Shown: positions 37,486-49,154 of the stretch, piece after piece
How positions within the stretch are numbered: the stretch's first letter is position 1
Layout of the letters: each line of letters opens with the position of its first letter
DNA from: Plectrocnemia conspersa
Lineage: Eukaryota; Arthropoda; Insecta; Trichoptera; Polycentropodidae
Length of the DNA: 64,000 nt
Assembly: GCA_009617715.1 (NCBI GenBank)
Contig: VTFK01000169.1
Coordinates: 930,001-994,000, forward strand
Direction: 5' to 3'
Made by a program: the position numbers and the translations under genes
The notes under the pieces: generated by a model
Database searches by the model: none
What the model was told of the DNA's origin: nothing
What the model saw: the letters and a program-made list of their open reading frames with translations, nothing else

Positions 37486-37896
37486 ATGAATTCTCGTATA
37501 AGCTCCTTAGTTTTATCTAAAAGAACACATCGCCCATTCCACTTCGACGAAGTATTACCACATTTTAAACCTTTCCCGATGAAACATTTAAACGGGTGCA
37601 TTCGTTGTCTCTACCTACTCTTAATGCGCTTCCTGGTCCGGTGGAAATTTTGCAGAGTTTGCTCATATTTTACAGCTCAGGCTATCGTTCCGATCTTAGT
37701 TAGTGCGACTGAGCTAAAGTTTCAGCTCTCCGAATCGTTATTCAGTCGCCAGAGATGGATTTGTGTGTTTGTAAAAATGATTAAAAAAGGAATACTTTAT
37801 ATGCGCAATAAAACCTCAACGAAAGCGCAGAGAAATCTTTATTCGTTCGAAGAACACACCTTTACAATTACGGATCTTGACCGATTCGAGTCGTAA
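37486..37896 (+). other. Unrecognised 136-codon open frame in a GC-richer island
   Basis: This is the longest uninterrupted frame of the window: 136 codons, starting MNSRISSLVLSK and ending DLDRFES. It has two hydrophobic patches (about residues 40-55 and 60-75) and a basic, lysine-rich middle, with no domain I recognise. Codon use shows no clear third-position signal to the eye and no splice or promoter context was found. The island itself (37480-37930) may be regulatory. I list it because its length is unusual in such AT-rich DNA. Confidence 0.15.
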
Positions 37897-37939
37897 AAGT
37901 CGCGAACGAGAGATAGGCATGCGCTATAAATTAGTTAGG

Positions 37940-40080
37940 GTTTTATTGTTATTTTCAGACAATAAAATGTACAAGTCTGCATCGGAAAAATTACTGTAGC
38001 TATAGAAATTTATTGTTTTTTTTTACAAATATGCCAGTTAATTGCATATTGCGAATAGTATATGGATTGTTATATTAATTGTATATTATAGCGCCCAAGC
38101 GCGACTTTCATTTTGATATGAATCCCAACATGGGCGAAAGGTAATTTTCTGTATAAAGGTAGTGATGACGACATAATACATGTATAGTATATTAAAGTTT
38201 AATCGTCAGATGTAATATAATATATCTGATTTCACACACCAGATATTTTTTATAACCCAACAATAATCTCAGCCCTTATATCGGTCCGCATAACCTGCGG
38301 CGGTCACAAACGACGATTATTATCGCCTCTTCGAAAATATGACAGGCAACTTTTGTGCCTGTCAAATATGACTTTATAGCCATTGTATAGAATGCAATTA
38401 TCGGACGCATTTCGTCGACGGGTCGACTCGTGTGGGAAGATCCACAAAACACGCATACATTGGAACAACATAGGCATAGATAACAAAAGCGGTGCTTTGT
38501 TTGCCTTTCGTGTTTTTGCCATGCAGCGCGTTTGTGAAATAGTTTTTCAACCCATTAACGCCCCGCTTTGAGAGGTGTCAATCTCGTTTTTGTCGAACGC
38601 GTGTTAAAACGCGACAATTAGTGACGGCACGCGAACACAGTTTGCGAATCAGTTTGTATGCGGTTCACATCATGGAAACAATTAATATATATGTATTTTA
38701 AAGTAATGTTTATAATATTGAAAATAATTTATGTTATGTCCTGAGAATTTAATAGTTCGATTTCTCAAAAATAGTGAGGCCAATTCATTTTCATATATAA
38801 TTCAGCCGATAAAAAAAACATTCTTTAAACTGGGTTGTATGAGCGAATAATATTAACATCACCATTCAACGAAATTAGACAAAATGTTAAGAAAGTATTA
38901 ATATGTAGAATAATAGGAATAGGTTAGAAAAATATTGTTAATAAAATAAGGCATGCAATATCATTCCTTTAATTTTGTGATAGGAAATTGCGAATTGAAA
39001 TCTCTAGACGATGCAGTTTTTGCCTCGATCGATTCGTACGGTATCCATTTAATCTATTTTATTTGGCAATAAGTATATCTTTATTGTCTGAATAATTTTT
39101 GTATATTTTCTTCAACAAATTGATGACTTCTGAATTTTCAATGACAATAACTTTCACTGTGTTGCGCTCTAAAAAAAGTATGTTTCTTTTAATTATACAA
39201 TGATAAAAATCTGACAAACCATCTCAAAATGATCTCATTAATTATAAACTACTTTGCTATAGAGCTACTTTGAAGTAACCATTAATAATTAAATTTATAT
39301 TTTTACTAACATTTATAATCCCAAAATTAGGGGTTTAATTAATTCTGTTGCTTTACTAAATCATTTAAATACAGCGACAAAGCTTGACCTAGTTTGATAA
39401 ACTATTTCAGCGTTTGCTCGAGGCAATCTAGAAAATTAGTAAAATCTGATTGAAAGGTAATCAAGCATAAACATTATCCATCAGTCGAGTGAAAAGGGTA
39501 AAGCTGTACAGAATAACACTCGGTCAACGAGCAAATACAAAACGCAATATTTATTTAAATCAATTATTTATGTACTTTATTTATATATAATACATACATA
39601 TACATAGAAGCAAATTAGATTTATATTCTTTCTGTATGCCAACGAACATTTAAAAGATTATTACGCTGCTTTCTCCATTGTATTATCAAATATTTACACG
39701 AGAAAGTTTATTGCTACAGTTTATCACTGAAAGACATCATCATAATTTGTAATATGAATGTACAAGATTGTACCATCTATTGGCGTGTACATTATGTCTT
39801 ACATTAATAAATATGATTTTTATGATGGCCTCCTTATGTGCAAATGGTCCGATATTAGGAGCGCGCGGTTTTTAATGAAATATAATTATGAATTTATGAA
39901 GGGTATTCGTAATGAATTTACTTATATATATTTAAAACACACCGTTTAATAAATATTTGTTTGGATTTAATTACTACAAATATGTTATGAAGATCGTAAA
40001 CCTATTTACATTTATCGATCGAGCTAGATAATAGAGATTTAAGACTTTTCAAAAATCTGTATTAAAATTAATCAGCAGTT
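37940..40080. other. Intronic sequence with one GC-richer island
   Basis: An island at 38270-38660 contains a small perfect hairpin (TGACAGGCA/TGCCTGTCA, 38340-38364, 7-nt loop). Overlapping frames on both strands there have no domain. The rest is AT-rich. Confidence 0.45.
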
Positions 40081-40084
40081 ATAA

Positions 40085-40650
40085 GCATTAAGGGAGAGCA
40101 AACTAAAAATATTTCAATACAGATAGGTGTCAGACAGGGATGTGTTCTTTTTTCCACTTTTTTAATTTGTACTCTGAAACCATATTCCAAGAAGCACTCA
40201 AAGAACAAAATAGAATAAAATCGTCGGGGAGAAAATTACCATTATTCGCTATGCTGATGACACGGTAATATTTACTGAGACAGTTGGTGACCTTCTAAAT
40301 AAATTATTAAATGGAATCTGCATCAAAATTTAATTAAATTAAATTCAACAGATTTTTTTAGAATTAATTTCACCAGAATTAAATTCGTAAAGCGCTATGT
40401 CTGGTCAGTGATATTATACTGGAGTTTTAAAATAGTACAATAAATATACTGGAAGCGTTTGAAATGAGGCTTTATAGGTGTATGGTAAATGTTTATTAAC
40501 TTAGGAGAATCTCTAATAATTGAATTCTGACGCGTTCAAAAACTTCTTTTAACTATCAAATAGAGAAATATAGGGTACTTTGGATACACGATTTGAGGTC
40601 TGAAATATGAGCTTCTTCATAATTGGTAGTGGGAAAAATTGAAGGTATAA
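40085..40650 (+). pseudogene. Decayed RTE-like non-LTR retrotransposon reverse transcriptase fragment
   Basis: Broken plus-strand frames give the RT palm order: IGVRQGCVL, a stretch resembling the EAL helix region, then the catalytic box in IIRYADDTVIFTETV (about 40240-40285). A KRYVWSVILY segment follows near 40390, and a YFGYTI.GLKYELL stretch near 40580-40620, as in the C-terminus of RTE-like polymerases. There are many stops and frameshifts, and the N-terminal half is missing. The minus-strand open frame at 40549-40860 is a shadow. Confidence 0.75.
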
Positions 40651-41114
40651 AATTATTAAATAAAAATAAGATGTCTTAGTTGCAAAATATACGCATATGA
40701 AAGTGGTCGCTAACGTCTGAAATCGGACATGATACGAAAAAGAATAATATTTAATAAATATTATTTTTAAACACTTACTGACATTGTTCAAATAGATTTT
40801 ATTTTGATATTGATTGAGTAATTCAGTGATAACAGATAGCCACTTCATAATGAATTTCATTTATTATAGCTTATCATTTAGAACACCATTGTCATATGTT
40901 GCCTGTTAGTGATGAGTTTTATAAGCAGTTTCCTCTTTCGCACAGAATAAAAGGAGTACTAAAATGATTTGGAATTGGCACAACCATTTTAAACATACGC
41001 TGTTATTACATCATAGTTGTGACTGGAGTTAAATAAATCTCCTAATCCAGTAAAAAAATCCTATTTTTATTGTATCATTCTTACATCTAAATTATTTTAT
41101 TGAATATAATGCGC

Positions 41115-41155
41115 TCAAAGTTGTCCCCAGGCGAAGCTGTGTGACACAGCTAGTG
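41115..41155 (+). repeat. LINE- or SINE-like 3' end hairpin ending CAGCTAGT
   Basis: CCCCAGGCGAAGCTGTGTGACACAGCTAGT has perfect 8-bp arms AGCTGTGT/ACACAGCT around one base (41135-41151). GCGAAGC...GCTAGT endings are familiar from 3' tails of insect non-LTR elements. It lies about 0.5 kb downstream of the RTE-like fragment and could be its tail. Confidence 0.4.
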
Positions 41156-41159
41156 TTTC

Positions 41160-42585
41160 ATAAAAATATAATATTTTACTTCCAGCGAGGTTTGAAAATT
41201 AATACGATTTTTCGAGTGTCTAACTTCGTTCATATTTCAGCGACGGTGGCTCTTGGAACCGTGCATTAATCGCGAACAAGAAAAATCCATTAAGTTCGTG
41301 TGATATTATTTTTATATAATAAATATAAAACGTTTAAATAACACGTTAAGAACGTGAACACCACATTTATGTCGAACGCGTTATAATACGGCTCCGTATA
41401 AATTAACACATAATCTCAATTATAATTCTCAACCCGCGATCGCGACCGGTCCCAACATCTTAATGAAGATTAGCGAAGATTTCACTCCTTTAGCGGCACA
41501 TTTTAAGTGAAATAAAAATGTGCAATAATTATTAAATTATTATATAAGAAAATATTTCATTTGCAATGTTAAATGTAATATAGCTTTATTTGTGACTTTG
41601 AAAATTACCACTTATAATTATATAAAGTTCGACCCTTTTCGATTAACTAATAAATCATGTTTATGCTTGATTACCCCTCATTTGGATTTTGCTAATTTTC
41701 CAAATTATCCAAGGCAATTCTGGAACAGTTCAATGAAAGAGAAGCAATTAGTGAGGTTAATAGAAAGGTTCCTGAATTACATTAAACGTTATCCATTATT
41801 TGGAAATGTTTTTTTTTTTATAATATGGCTTCTGCCAAAATAGTTATATTCCTTAATAAATATGTAACATCTATTATAAATAAAATACAAAATAATAACC
41901 ATTCAGTTTATTATATTTAGTAGAACAAATATTATATTTGCATCGTCCACAATTTGCAGTTTTATTAGGTATTCTTCTTCATTAAAATATATTAAAACTG
42001 ATTATTCACTAAGTAGAATAAGCAATATTTTTTTAATCAGATGTTCATATAAGCCGTATTTATAAATATATTTGAGTAGTAATATATTAGAGTAGATTTC
42101 AACATTATTAAAACTTTTCATGCCACTTTCGCACATGCATATTATTCCTACTCTTACTGCTGCTTTTCATAATGCTTTCATCACTAGATATTGTATATAT
42201 TTTTATTATTAATAATATTTATTTATTAGGTATTTTTTTATATTATTGGCATGATAGGAAACATTGGGAACGCTCGGTAACGAGCGTACCCACTGCGATG
42301 GCACGATTGTATTGCTTTTGACGTGAATTTTTGACTTCTGAGAAGAGTTAATTTTTTGCAGCAAAGAAATAACGACTTATTATATATAGATATTTTTAAT
42401 AATTTTTAATCCCTAATGAAAGTATCTTATATATAATTGTTCTAATTTCGCATAAAATATGATTTCAGAAAATATGTTAATTTTTATGTTTATTTAAAGC
42501 ATAGAAAGGGTTAACTAGTACCTATTATTATTTATTTAAGAAATTATATTATTATGTTAAGAAATATATAAAGTGCCATTTTTGT
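41160..42585. other. Intronic sequence, nothing recognised
   Basis: A GC-richer patch at 41230-41480 contains CCGCGATCGCGACCGGTCCC and a CTTAATGAAGATTAGCG motif. The rest is AT-rich. The open frame 41592-41843 has no domain. Confidence 0.45.
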
Positions 42586-42589
42586 CATG

Positions 42590-43070
42590 GGGTCCAGAAT
42601 CATTGTTTTCTCAGGTTTTTCTTCCCATCTTCCAGTGCATTTGCCAAAGTTGAATTCCGAGTAGTTTCCCTATTGTGAAAATGTGTTTCCGTCATGTAAG
42701 TCGTTCGTCTAAACATAATACCGATAAAATTTGACCTCCTCTATGTGTGTTTTTTTTTTATTTAATGTGATTGTTACATGAGTGAATTCAGTCTTGCTTG
42801 ATTTTATTCTCCAATCTTTCAACCATTGTTCGATTTAAATAAGGTTTTTTTGGAGGTTTTCTAAAGCTTTCGACGGGTCCTGATGGGAAGCTATCACAGC
42901 TGCATCGTCTGCAAATATCAATATTGTTGCTGAACCAATATTTGGGAAATCAGTTGTATATATTAGATGGAGTACCGGTTCCAATACACTTAACTGTGGA
43001 ACTTTGGAATGGATCTCTTTCAGCGTTGACTCTCACGTGAGTAGCATGTTTAACTTGATCAGATTTTTTG
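42590..43070 (-). pseudogene. Decayed Jockey-clade retrotransposon reverse transcriptase fragment
   Basis: On the minus strand, broken frames spell SVLEPVLHLIYTTDFP, then the catalytic box in ILIFADDAAVIASHQDPSKA (near 42890-42950), then WLKDWRIKSSKTEFTHVT (near 42790-42840). RKHIFTIGKLLGIQLWQMHW comes last (near 42620-42690). This is the order of Jockey RT and its connection domain. Frameshifts and stops are frequent. No endonuclease or gag part is seen in 43070-43660, which may hold more decayed sequence of the same insertion. Confidence 0.8.
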
Positions 43071-43074
43071 TGGT

Positions 43075-43860
43075 AAGTGTCGAAAAAAAATTCACATAAT
43101 TAAAATATTATTATCGCTTTATAAAAATAAAGGTTGTTTTTAATTTATCTCATAGCTGCATTAAAATTTTCAAGTGCTGTTGTTACTATGCTTTTTTGAG
43201 CCTCTTACATTTTCTTTTAGATATTTTAAATATTTCATTTCCACATATTTCAACTTACTTCTTACCGTTTGTTGTAAAATTAATGTTCGCAGACATCCAC
43301 CATCTGCTCTGAAATTGTTTTTCATCGTTTTCTAAAATCATCGTGTGCTGTTACACAATATTATTCACTTTCTTCCAGTTCCTGTTTTGAACTTCTATAT
43401 ACAATATCCACCAATCAGTTTCATCCTATCTTAGATGAGGCTTTGTAGCTTTGCTTAGATTGCGCAGTCACCATAACTAAACCATTGATAAATATTATAT
43501 GAGAAGGTTTTCTAACGCAACTGTAAATCTTATATTGAGCTTCGAAAAAAAATATAGATTTTGTCAGTCCATCTTGAAGCCATTAGTTGATATTATCCAA
43601 AAAGAGGTTGCAGCTGTAAATCTGCTTACAAATAAAACAAATATTGTTTAAATTAACGTTTTTGGCTCAGTAATATTATTTTTTTATATTCATGAGATAA
43701 GAACATTTGCAATTCCTGTGTAATATTTTTGTTTGTCCTCTTCACACAAACGTAGTTTAAACAATTACTCTGCAAACAACGCCTCAACATATCTACAATA
43801 TCATATTACACTCAACCATTTCACAAAATAATGACTCGCTGCAGCAAAACACGTTATGCC
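43075..43860. other. AT-rich intronic sequence, possible older repeat
   Basis: Moderately complex sequence right of the Jockey fragment. Fragments of minus-strand frames (about 43290-43460) look coding-like but cannot be assigned. Confidence 0.4.
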
Positions 43861-43899
43861 AACAACCTTTTTTCAACAACAGTCTAAGAACTTACAGCT

Positions 43900-44340
43900 C
43901 GTCATATCATCGTTGTCAAAGTTTCCACTCGAGCGACGCCCGCATATATTGTTTGCCTATTTCATACGTCACAAGGAGCATTCCGAAATGGCACAGCTCT
44001 CCACTATTTACTCTACACACACAGTATGCACAAACGAGATTGGATGCAAGACTCAGGGCCGAATTCGGCGCATGTCGCATAATCTGCCGACGCCTTGGCA
44101 ATATTGCTCGCCCGGTTATCGTCTGCCTCACGCTCGACTTGGCAGACGCTTGTTGTCTTTGGACTCCGGAGCTGGAATTGATTAAACACCGGCAAGAAGT
44201 GTGAGGCGGTACTTTGGGGACCGGTGGCGGTGTTTGCCTGCGCCATTGTGGAATTAATTGAAATTTCGGCGCTAATCTTATCCTGGCGACGTTTACCGCG
44301 CTCCAGATCGGGTTAATCTTCCGCTTCTAAGGCTACGGTT
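43900..44340. promoter_or_regulatory. GC-richer island, candidate regulatory element
   Basis: A cluster of TAATC-type words (GGCGCTAATCTTATCC, GGGTTAATCTTCC near 44268-44325), a type preferred by Bicoid/Otx-class homeodomains, plus GGAATTAATTG. Three mutually overlapping open frames (43856-44246) have no domain and are likely products of base composition. Confidence 0.3.
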
Positions 44341-44344
44341 ACAC

Positions 44345-47300
44345 AACAGTAGATTTGAGAGTAAGATATAAAGTCAGACTAAAGGTAGAGTCTGATTTTG
44401 CATTGTCGGTCTTTAGAAGTAGGATGAACAATAGATACCGCAGACGAGCGACAGATCGGATGTAATGTAACAGTATCTTAAACTGATGCAAAACAAACTT
44501 AACGAATCGCATAACTGCATCGTAACAAATTTTCAACAGCTCCTTGGAATTAGTCAAATGCTTTCCATATAAGTCAAGTCTGTTCATATAATTAAATATT
44601 TATATAAGCATGTCTTGACTTAAGAGAATGATTGATACGACTTCTCACGTGTGCTAATCTGAGGTCATTATTAAATCAAACGTGGAAAATGTAAGCCATA
44701 TTAAAGGCATTTCCAAGAATAGATATTTTATAGAAAGCTTTTTTTACATTAGTTCTACAGTAAAAAAAAAATCTTGAACCTTTTAAAACTATTCTGTGGT
44801 TGATAAACTATAAATAAAAGGCACAATCTCTTTTGAGAAAAGATGTCAGGCTATTATTGTTCAATAAAATTTCGCCATTTATATCTAGAATACACGCTGA
44901 TCATTAAATATCTACATCAATACACCCACACAGATAAAAAACAATTTATAAAAAAGGGCAAAAACAGCTGTTTCTTTTTAACAAGATTAACATACAAAAA
45001 CCATCTTTAAATTACTGATAAAACGGGATTTAAGTTCGCCGACGGGCAAATTTTCTGGCGTAACTCTGAGGAAAGCCTCCATACATTTTTGCAATATACT
45101 GATTCCCATGCGGAGCGATTTCTCCTTATCTGTAGTTAAGAAAATCGAAAAAAAATTTATTCAAATACCATTGACCTCTATTAGCTTTTAAAAAAGCATG
45201 TTTATTTTCAACCATCTGGTAAGGACCCATTTGTATGCAGCGGTTGTAAGACATTTAAAAATATTGTACGACTTTAATCTTTCACAACAAAAACCTCCAT
45301 GAAAGTTATCGAATGATAATTCACGATTTAGAAATTTTTCGAGAAATTCTCGTAAGAAACTACGTAGTATTCTGTGTGATTTCTTAGTAAAAGCTTTTAT
45401 CATAGATTAGTGTGTATTTTATGATGCATTTTTCTAGTATTGCTGTTTGTCAAACTAACAATATTTCCTTAAAATATAACTTACTATCTTATATTATATG
45501 AAAACATTAGATTTTATATAAAAATTACTGAACATTTAATATATTAACTGTTTAAAAATCTATTTTTATTAAATATAATAACCATTTAATAAAACTACTG
45601 ATCTTTTAATTAAAATATTTAATGAAATCAACTCAATGAATGCAAGTATTTCTATATAAAGCCTCATTTTTAATATAGCATAAAATTATTTTTTGTAAAA
45701 ACTGATGAAATACTACGTAGTACACGTTCAACTGATTTAAATCTGTGTTTGAGGTTTTACATTAAAATCATTGTATTTTAAAATAATAAACATTTTTTTA
45801 TTTATCATCAAGAGCATAAAGATTACATTTGAATTAATTAAATGTCTATTATGTATCATAATATATAAAAATTATTTATAAAAAAATATTTATTAGTATT
45901 TCATATAAAAATATACTTAAAAAAATGATTTTTGAGCCTTACAGGAAAAAACTCTTGAAATATCTAAAATTGGAACGTAATTTACCAACATATTAAATGA
46001 TTTTATTTTAGTGGCATAATTTTTTTTTTTATAAATAATAATTATCGCTAATTTTATCAGGTGAATCACACAATACCCACACTTTCATATCAGCATTGTC
46101 ATTATTTACTAAATTTATTTCTGAGAGGATATGTATTTGGCAGTAGTCACATAAAAACAATACCACAATACAAAGCATACCTCTGCACGTACGATCTACG
46201 TTATTGATCAAGACAGCTATTCTTCGAACAGCCTCGAATTAAACCGGTATCTGGTGACACATAATCCGAGTACAAAAAGGTGATCAAATTGTCAACCGGT
46301 CGATTTGGCTGTCAATCGAGTGTGGATGTCTTCAAATTAACGCATTGTCAACAGTTGATAACGTCAATCGAAGGCTTACAGACACTAGATTGATTCATAT
46401 CCATCTAAAATGTGATCCATTCCTTGTAAGTAGTTTATAAATACGCCTTATATGTATACTTACACAGAAGCGTATAAGAGACGCCGTCTCGTGTATAACA
46501 ACTAATTTTAAATTGTGTTTCATTAACTATCAAGTATAATTCCCGCACATCATACTTCATGGAAGCGTTCGTGTGTGTAGTAGTTATAATGCTAGGTACA
46601 CAAGCATAACTCGGAACGAGTTTGCTGCATTTCGCATCCGGCAGTTAGCTCAAAGAAATACAAGTGACTTCGCTCTCGGAGCAACCCCATTAATCTTCAC
46701 CCTGGGATTCTTAATGCGGAGCGACTTTACGTAAGATTAGTCAGGAATTATGCAGACTAGGTAGCTGGTAGCTGGCTACCAGCTCCCAGTGAAAATATAT
46801 CCCTTTCGGCGTCTAATTAGCTACCTCCCTCGGTGGTGGGTTATCTATTCGACTGCTTGTCTTGACTGCAATTGATAGTCAGTTGCAGATACGCGTTTAA
46901 GCATATGCAATGCTTCACTCTAGCGCGTGTTATAAATTTTAATTAGCGCTTCATTTTCAGATCGCAATCAATCTGCTTTAGAACAGATTCACTCGAAGCC
47001 TAATTGGATCATATGGTTCTTACATAAATGTATTTTACTTCAACGCTTCCATTGGGTACAAAATACTCATAATAAATGGCAGTGTCTTGTTTCGTTCCAA
47101 TGATTGCTCCCGTTGCCTAAAATTAGCAAAAAGTTTGGCACGCCAATTTACAATAATATTAACGTATTCCTCTCTTACTCTCCCCTGTTTGGCGCTGTGA
47201 AGTTGCGCAGGTGAATTCGCGCTTAGCAAACATAACTCATTAAAAAGTTGTATGTCTAGCGGGGAAAAGTGAAGATATGAAAGAAGGAAGGTGAGACCGA

Positions 47301-48760
47301 TGTTAGATTGCCTAGCGGATAGGCGGGTAATAAGCGTAAGAACAAGGAATACTTCAAGTTTTATTAAAGACTCAGGGAAGAGGTGTAGGTGTTGAGTCTT
47401 TGTGTTCTCATCAACGTGGCAATGCTTCTATGATATTAAAGTCTGACAAAGGGCGCAAGTTATAACCAAATTACTTTGATATATTTGCATATTAAAAAAC
47501 TGAAAATTAGATAAAGTATATTATATCTCACATCTAGTAAAATTGTCTCTTATAAGTCCAGAGGGAAAATATTACAATAAAAAGATGACCATATTTTTCT
47601 GGTTTAAGGCAAAAACTTAATTAATTAAATACTTAAATTTTTAATTTAACCAAAAAAATGGTAATTCCTATTATGTCCTCTAGTATGAGCAACTAATTGT
47701 TACATTTCTTTGACAAAAAATAGTTTCATAATATTGTTTATGACACTCAATTTAATTACCAAGCTGGGCCTAACATTTTAATATGATTTTTAACACAAAA
47801 AAGTGACATTTTGTATCAAAATAACTACAACTCACTTATTTTTTACTCACTTTTGTACAAAACTATTTTTATTCTAGTGGTGTAGAGAGTCAATAGCTGT
47901 AGTTTATTTTGAAGTAGCACAGCCAATTTATTTTTAAACGCTGATATATATTATAAATTAATATATATATTATACTACGCCGATACGTATTATCTATATA
48001 CAACTAATGGGCTTAATAAAATCATTATAGCCAAAAAACTAATAATAGCTTAAAAATAAACGTAAGACTGTTTTTGTTTTTAATATGTATAGATATAAGT
48101 AATTCAAAAAGTTATTACAAACTAATATATAAAACATATTATAAGAGAAATCAATTATATAGAATAAATTTAAACTGTTAGCATGTAGTAAATTTTATAT
48201 TAAGAGCTCAAAATAAAGTGTATAGCAATCAAAAAAATCATTTAAAAGTTGATTTTGAAAAAATAAATTCTCTAGAAATTTTTACAATCTGCCGATTCCC
48301 ACCCGGGTTCTTCGTTTCTGATTATTAGAGTAGTTCCTTAATTTCCAAATCAGCAAAACGGCTGATTAGGTTTGCTTAAATAATCGTAAACATTTTTTTG
48401 CCATTCAAATACTTCCGACCTTCATTAAAAAAGTATTCAATCATAATTTTTTTACATTTTCAAAATTTAAATTTCTATATTTGGCATGGATTCATTATGT
48501 CTTATGCAGTAGTATAAAAAATGCAGAGGTAGTAAAACATTTTAAAATATTCGTTCAAATTTAAGATTTAACTAAAAATTTTTGATTTAGTATTTTTCTC
48601 GAGAAATTCTAGAGAAGAAACACTTTTTTGTTAAATGAATACTTTTCTTTGTAATATTTAATATTTATTACTTATAAATAATATCCAATCCAATTGCCCT
48701 ATTTAATCCACATAAGCAGATAAAAAATGTAGAATTATTTAATGTATTATTTTTTGTAAA
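44345..48760. other. Intronic sequence with islands near 46.2-46.9 and 47.0-47.3 kb
   Basis: GC-richer patches at 46230-46410, 46590-46930 and 47040-47340. One has a perfect 10-bp-arm palindrome AGCTGGTAGC/GCTACCAGCT with a 2-nt centre (46763-46784). Flanks are AT-rich. No gene or repeat was recognised. Confidence 0.45.
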
Positions 48761-48774
48761 ATACAGATGCTCTC

Positions 48775-49150
48775 TGCGGTCCGAATGAAAAATAGCGGAA
48801 AATGATTCACGATGAATGAAACACATCTGAGAATTTATAAACATGCAAATTTTCTTGCCGCGGGAGGGCCAAGGTGGAGGATTATTGCAATTTTTTTCAC
48901 TACGCAGGGCCGCACTGGAGGCGCTCGGATTTATTTACAAAATTCATTCGGCCGATTTAAATAAATTTGCATGTTTTAAAAGAACGAAGAGCATTTGTTA
49001 TATTCGCTTTATTCTTAATTAAACACGACGAAGACCGCTGAATAATTTACACCGTCCCCAATAAATTTATAGCTAACACCATTTATAAAAAAATGAATAA
49101 AATTCGGACCAATTGTGTTAATTAAAATTCAATTTCATTGAAATGCAAGA
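48775..49150. promoter_or_regulatory. GC-richer island framed by two inverted POU octamers
   Basis: ATGCAAAT at 48843-48850 and its reverse complement ATTTGCAT at 48965-48972 lie about 120 bp apart around a GC-rich core (GCCGCGGGAGGGCC, GGCCGCACTGGAGGCGC). ATTTATTTACAAAATTCATT and several TTAATTA words follow. No open frame of note. A POU/homeodomain enhancer is a reasonable guess from motifs alone. Confidence 0.35.
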
Positions 49151-49154
49151 GAGA

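Noticed and set aside
39224..39237. 14-nt match on the minus strand (TGAGATCATTTTGA) to the 5' part of the insect bantam miRNA
   Set aside because: The match breaks after the first 14 bases, and neither flank offers a complementary arm for a precursor hairpin. Treated as coincidence.
43856..44246. Four overlapping open frames of 71-109 codons as a gene
   Set aside because: All overlap one another on both strands with no domain, start context or splice signals. Best explained by local GC content.
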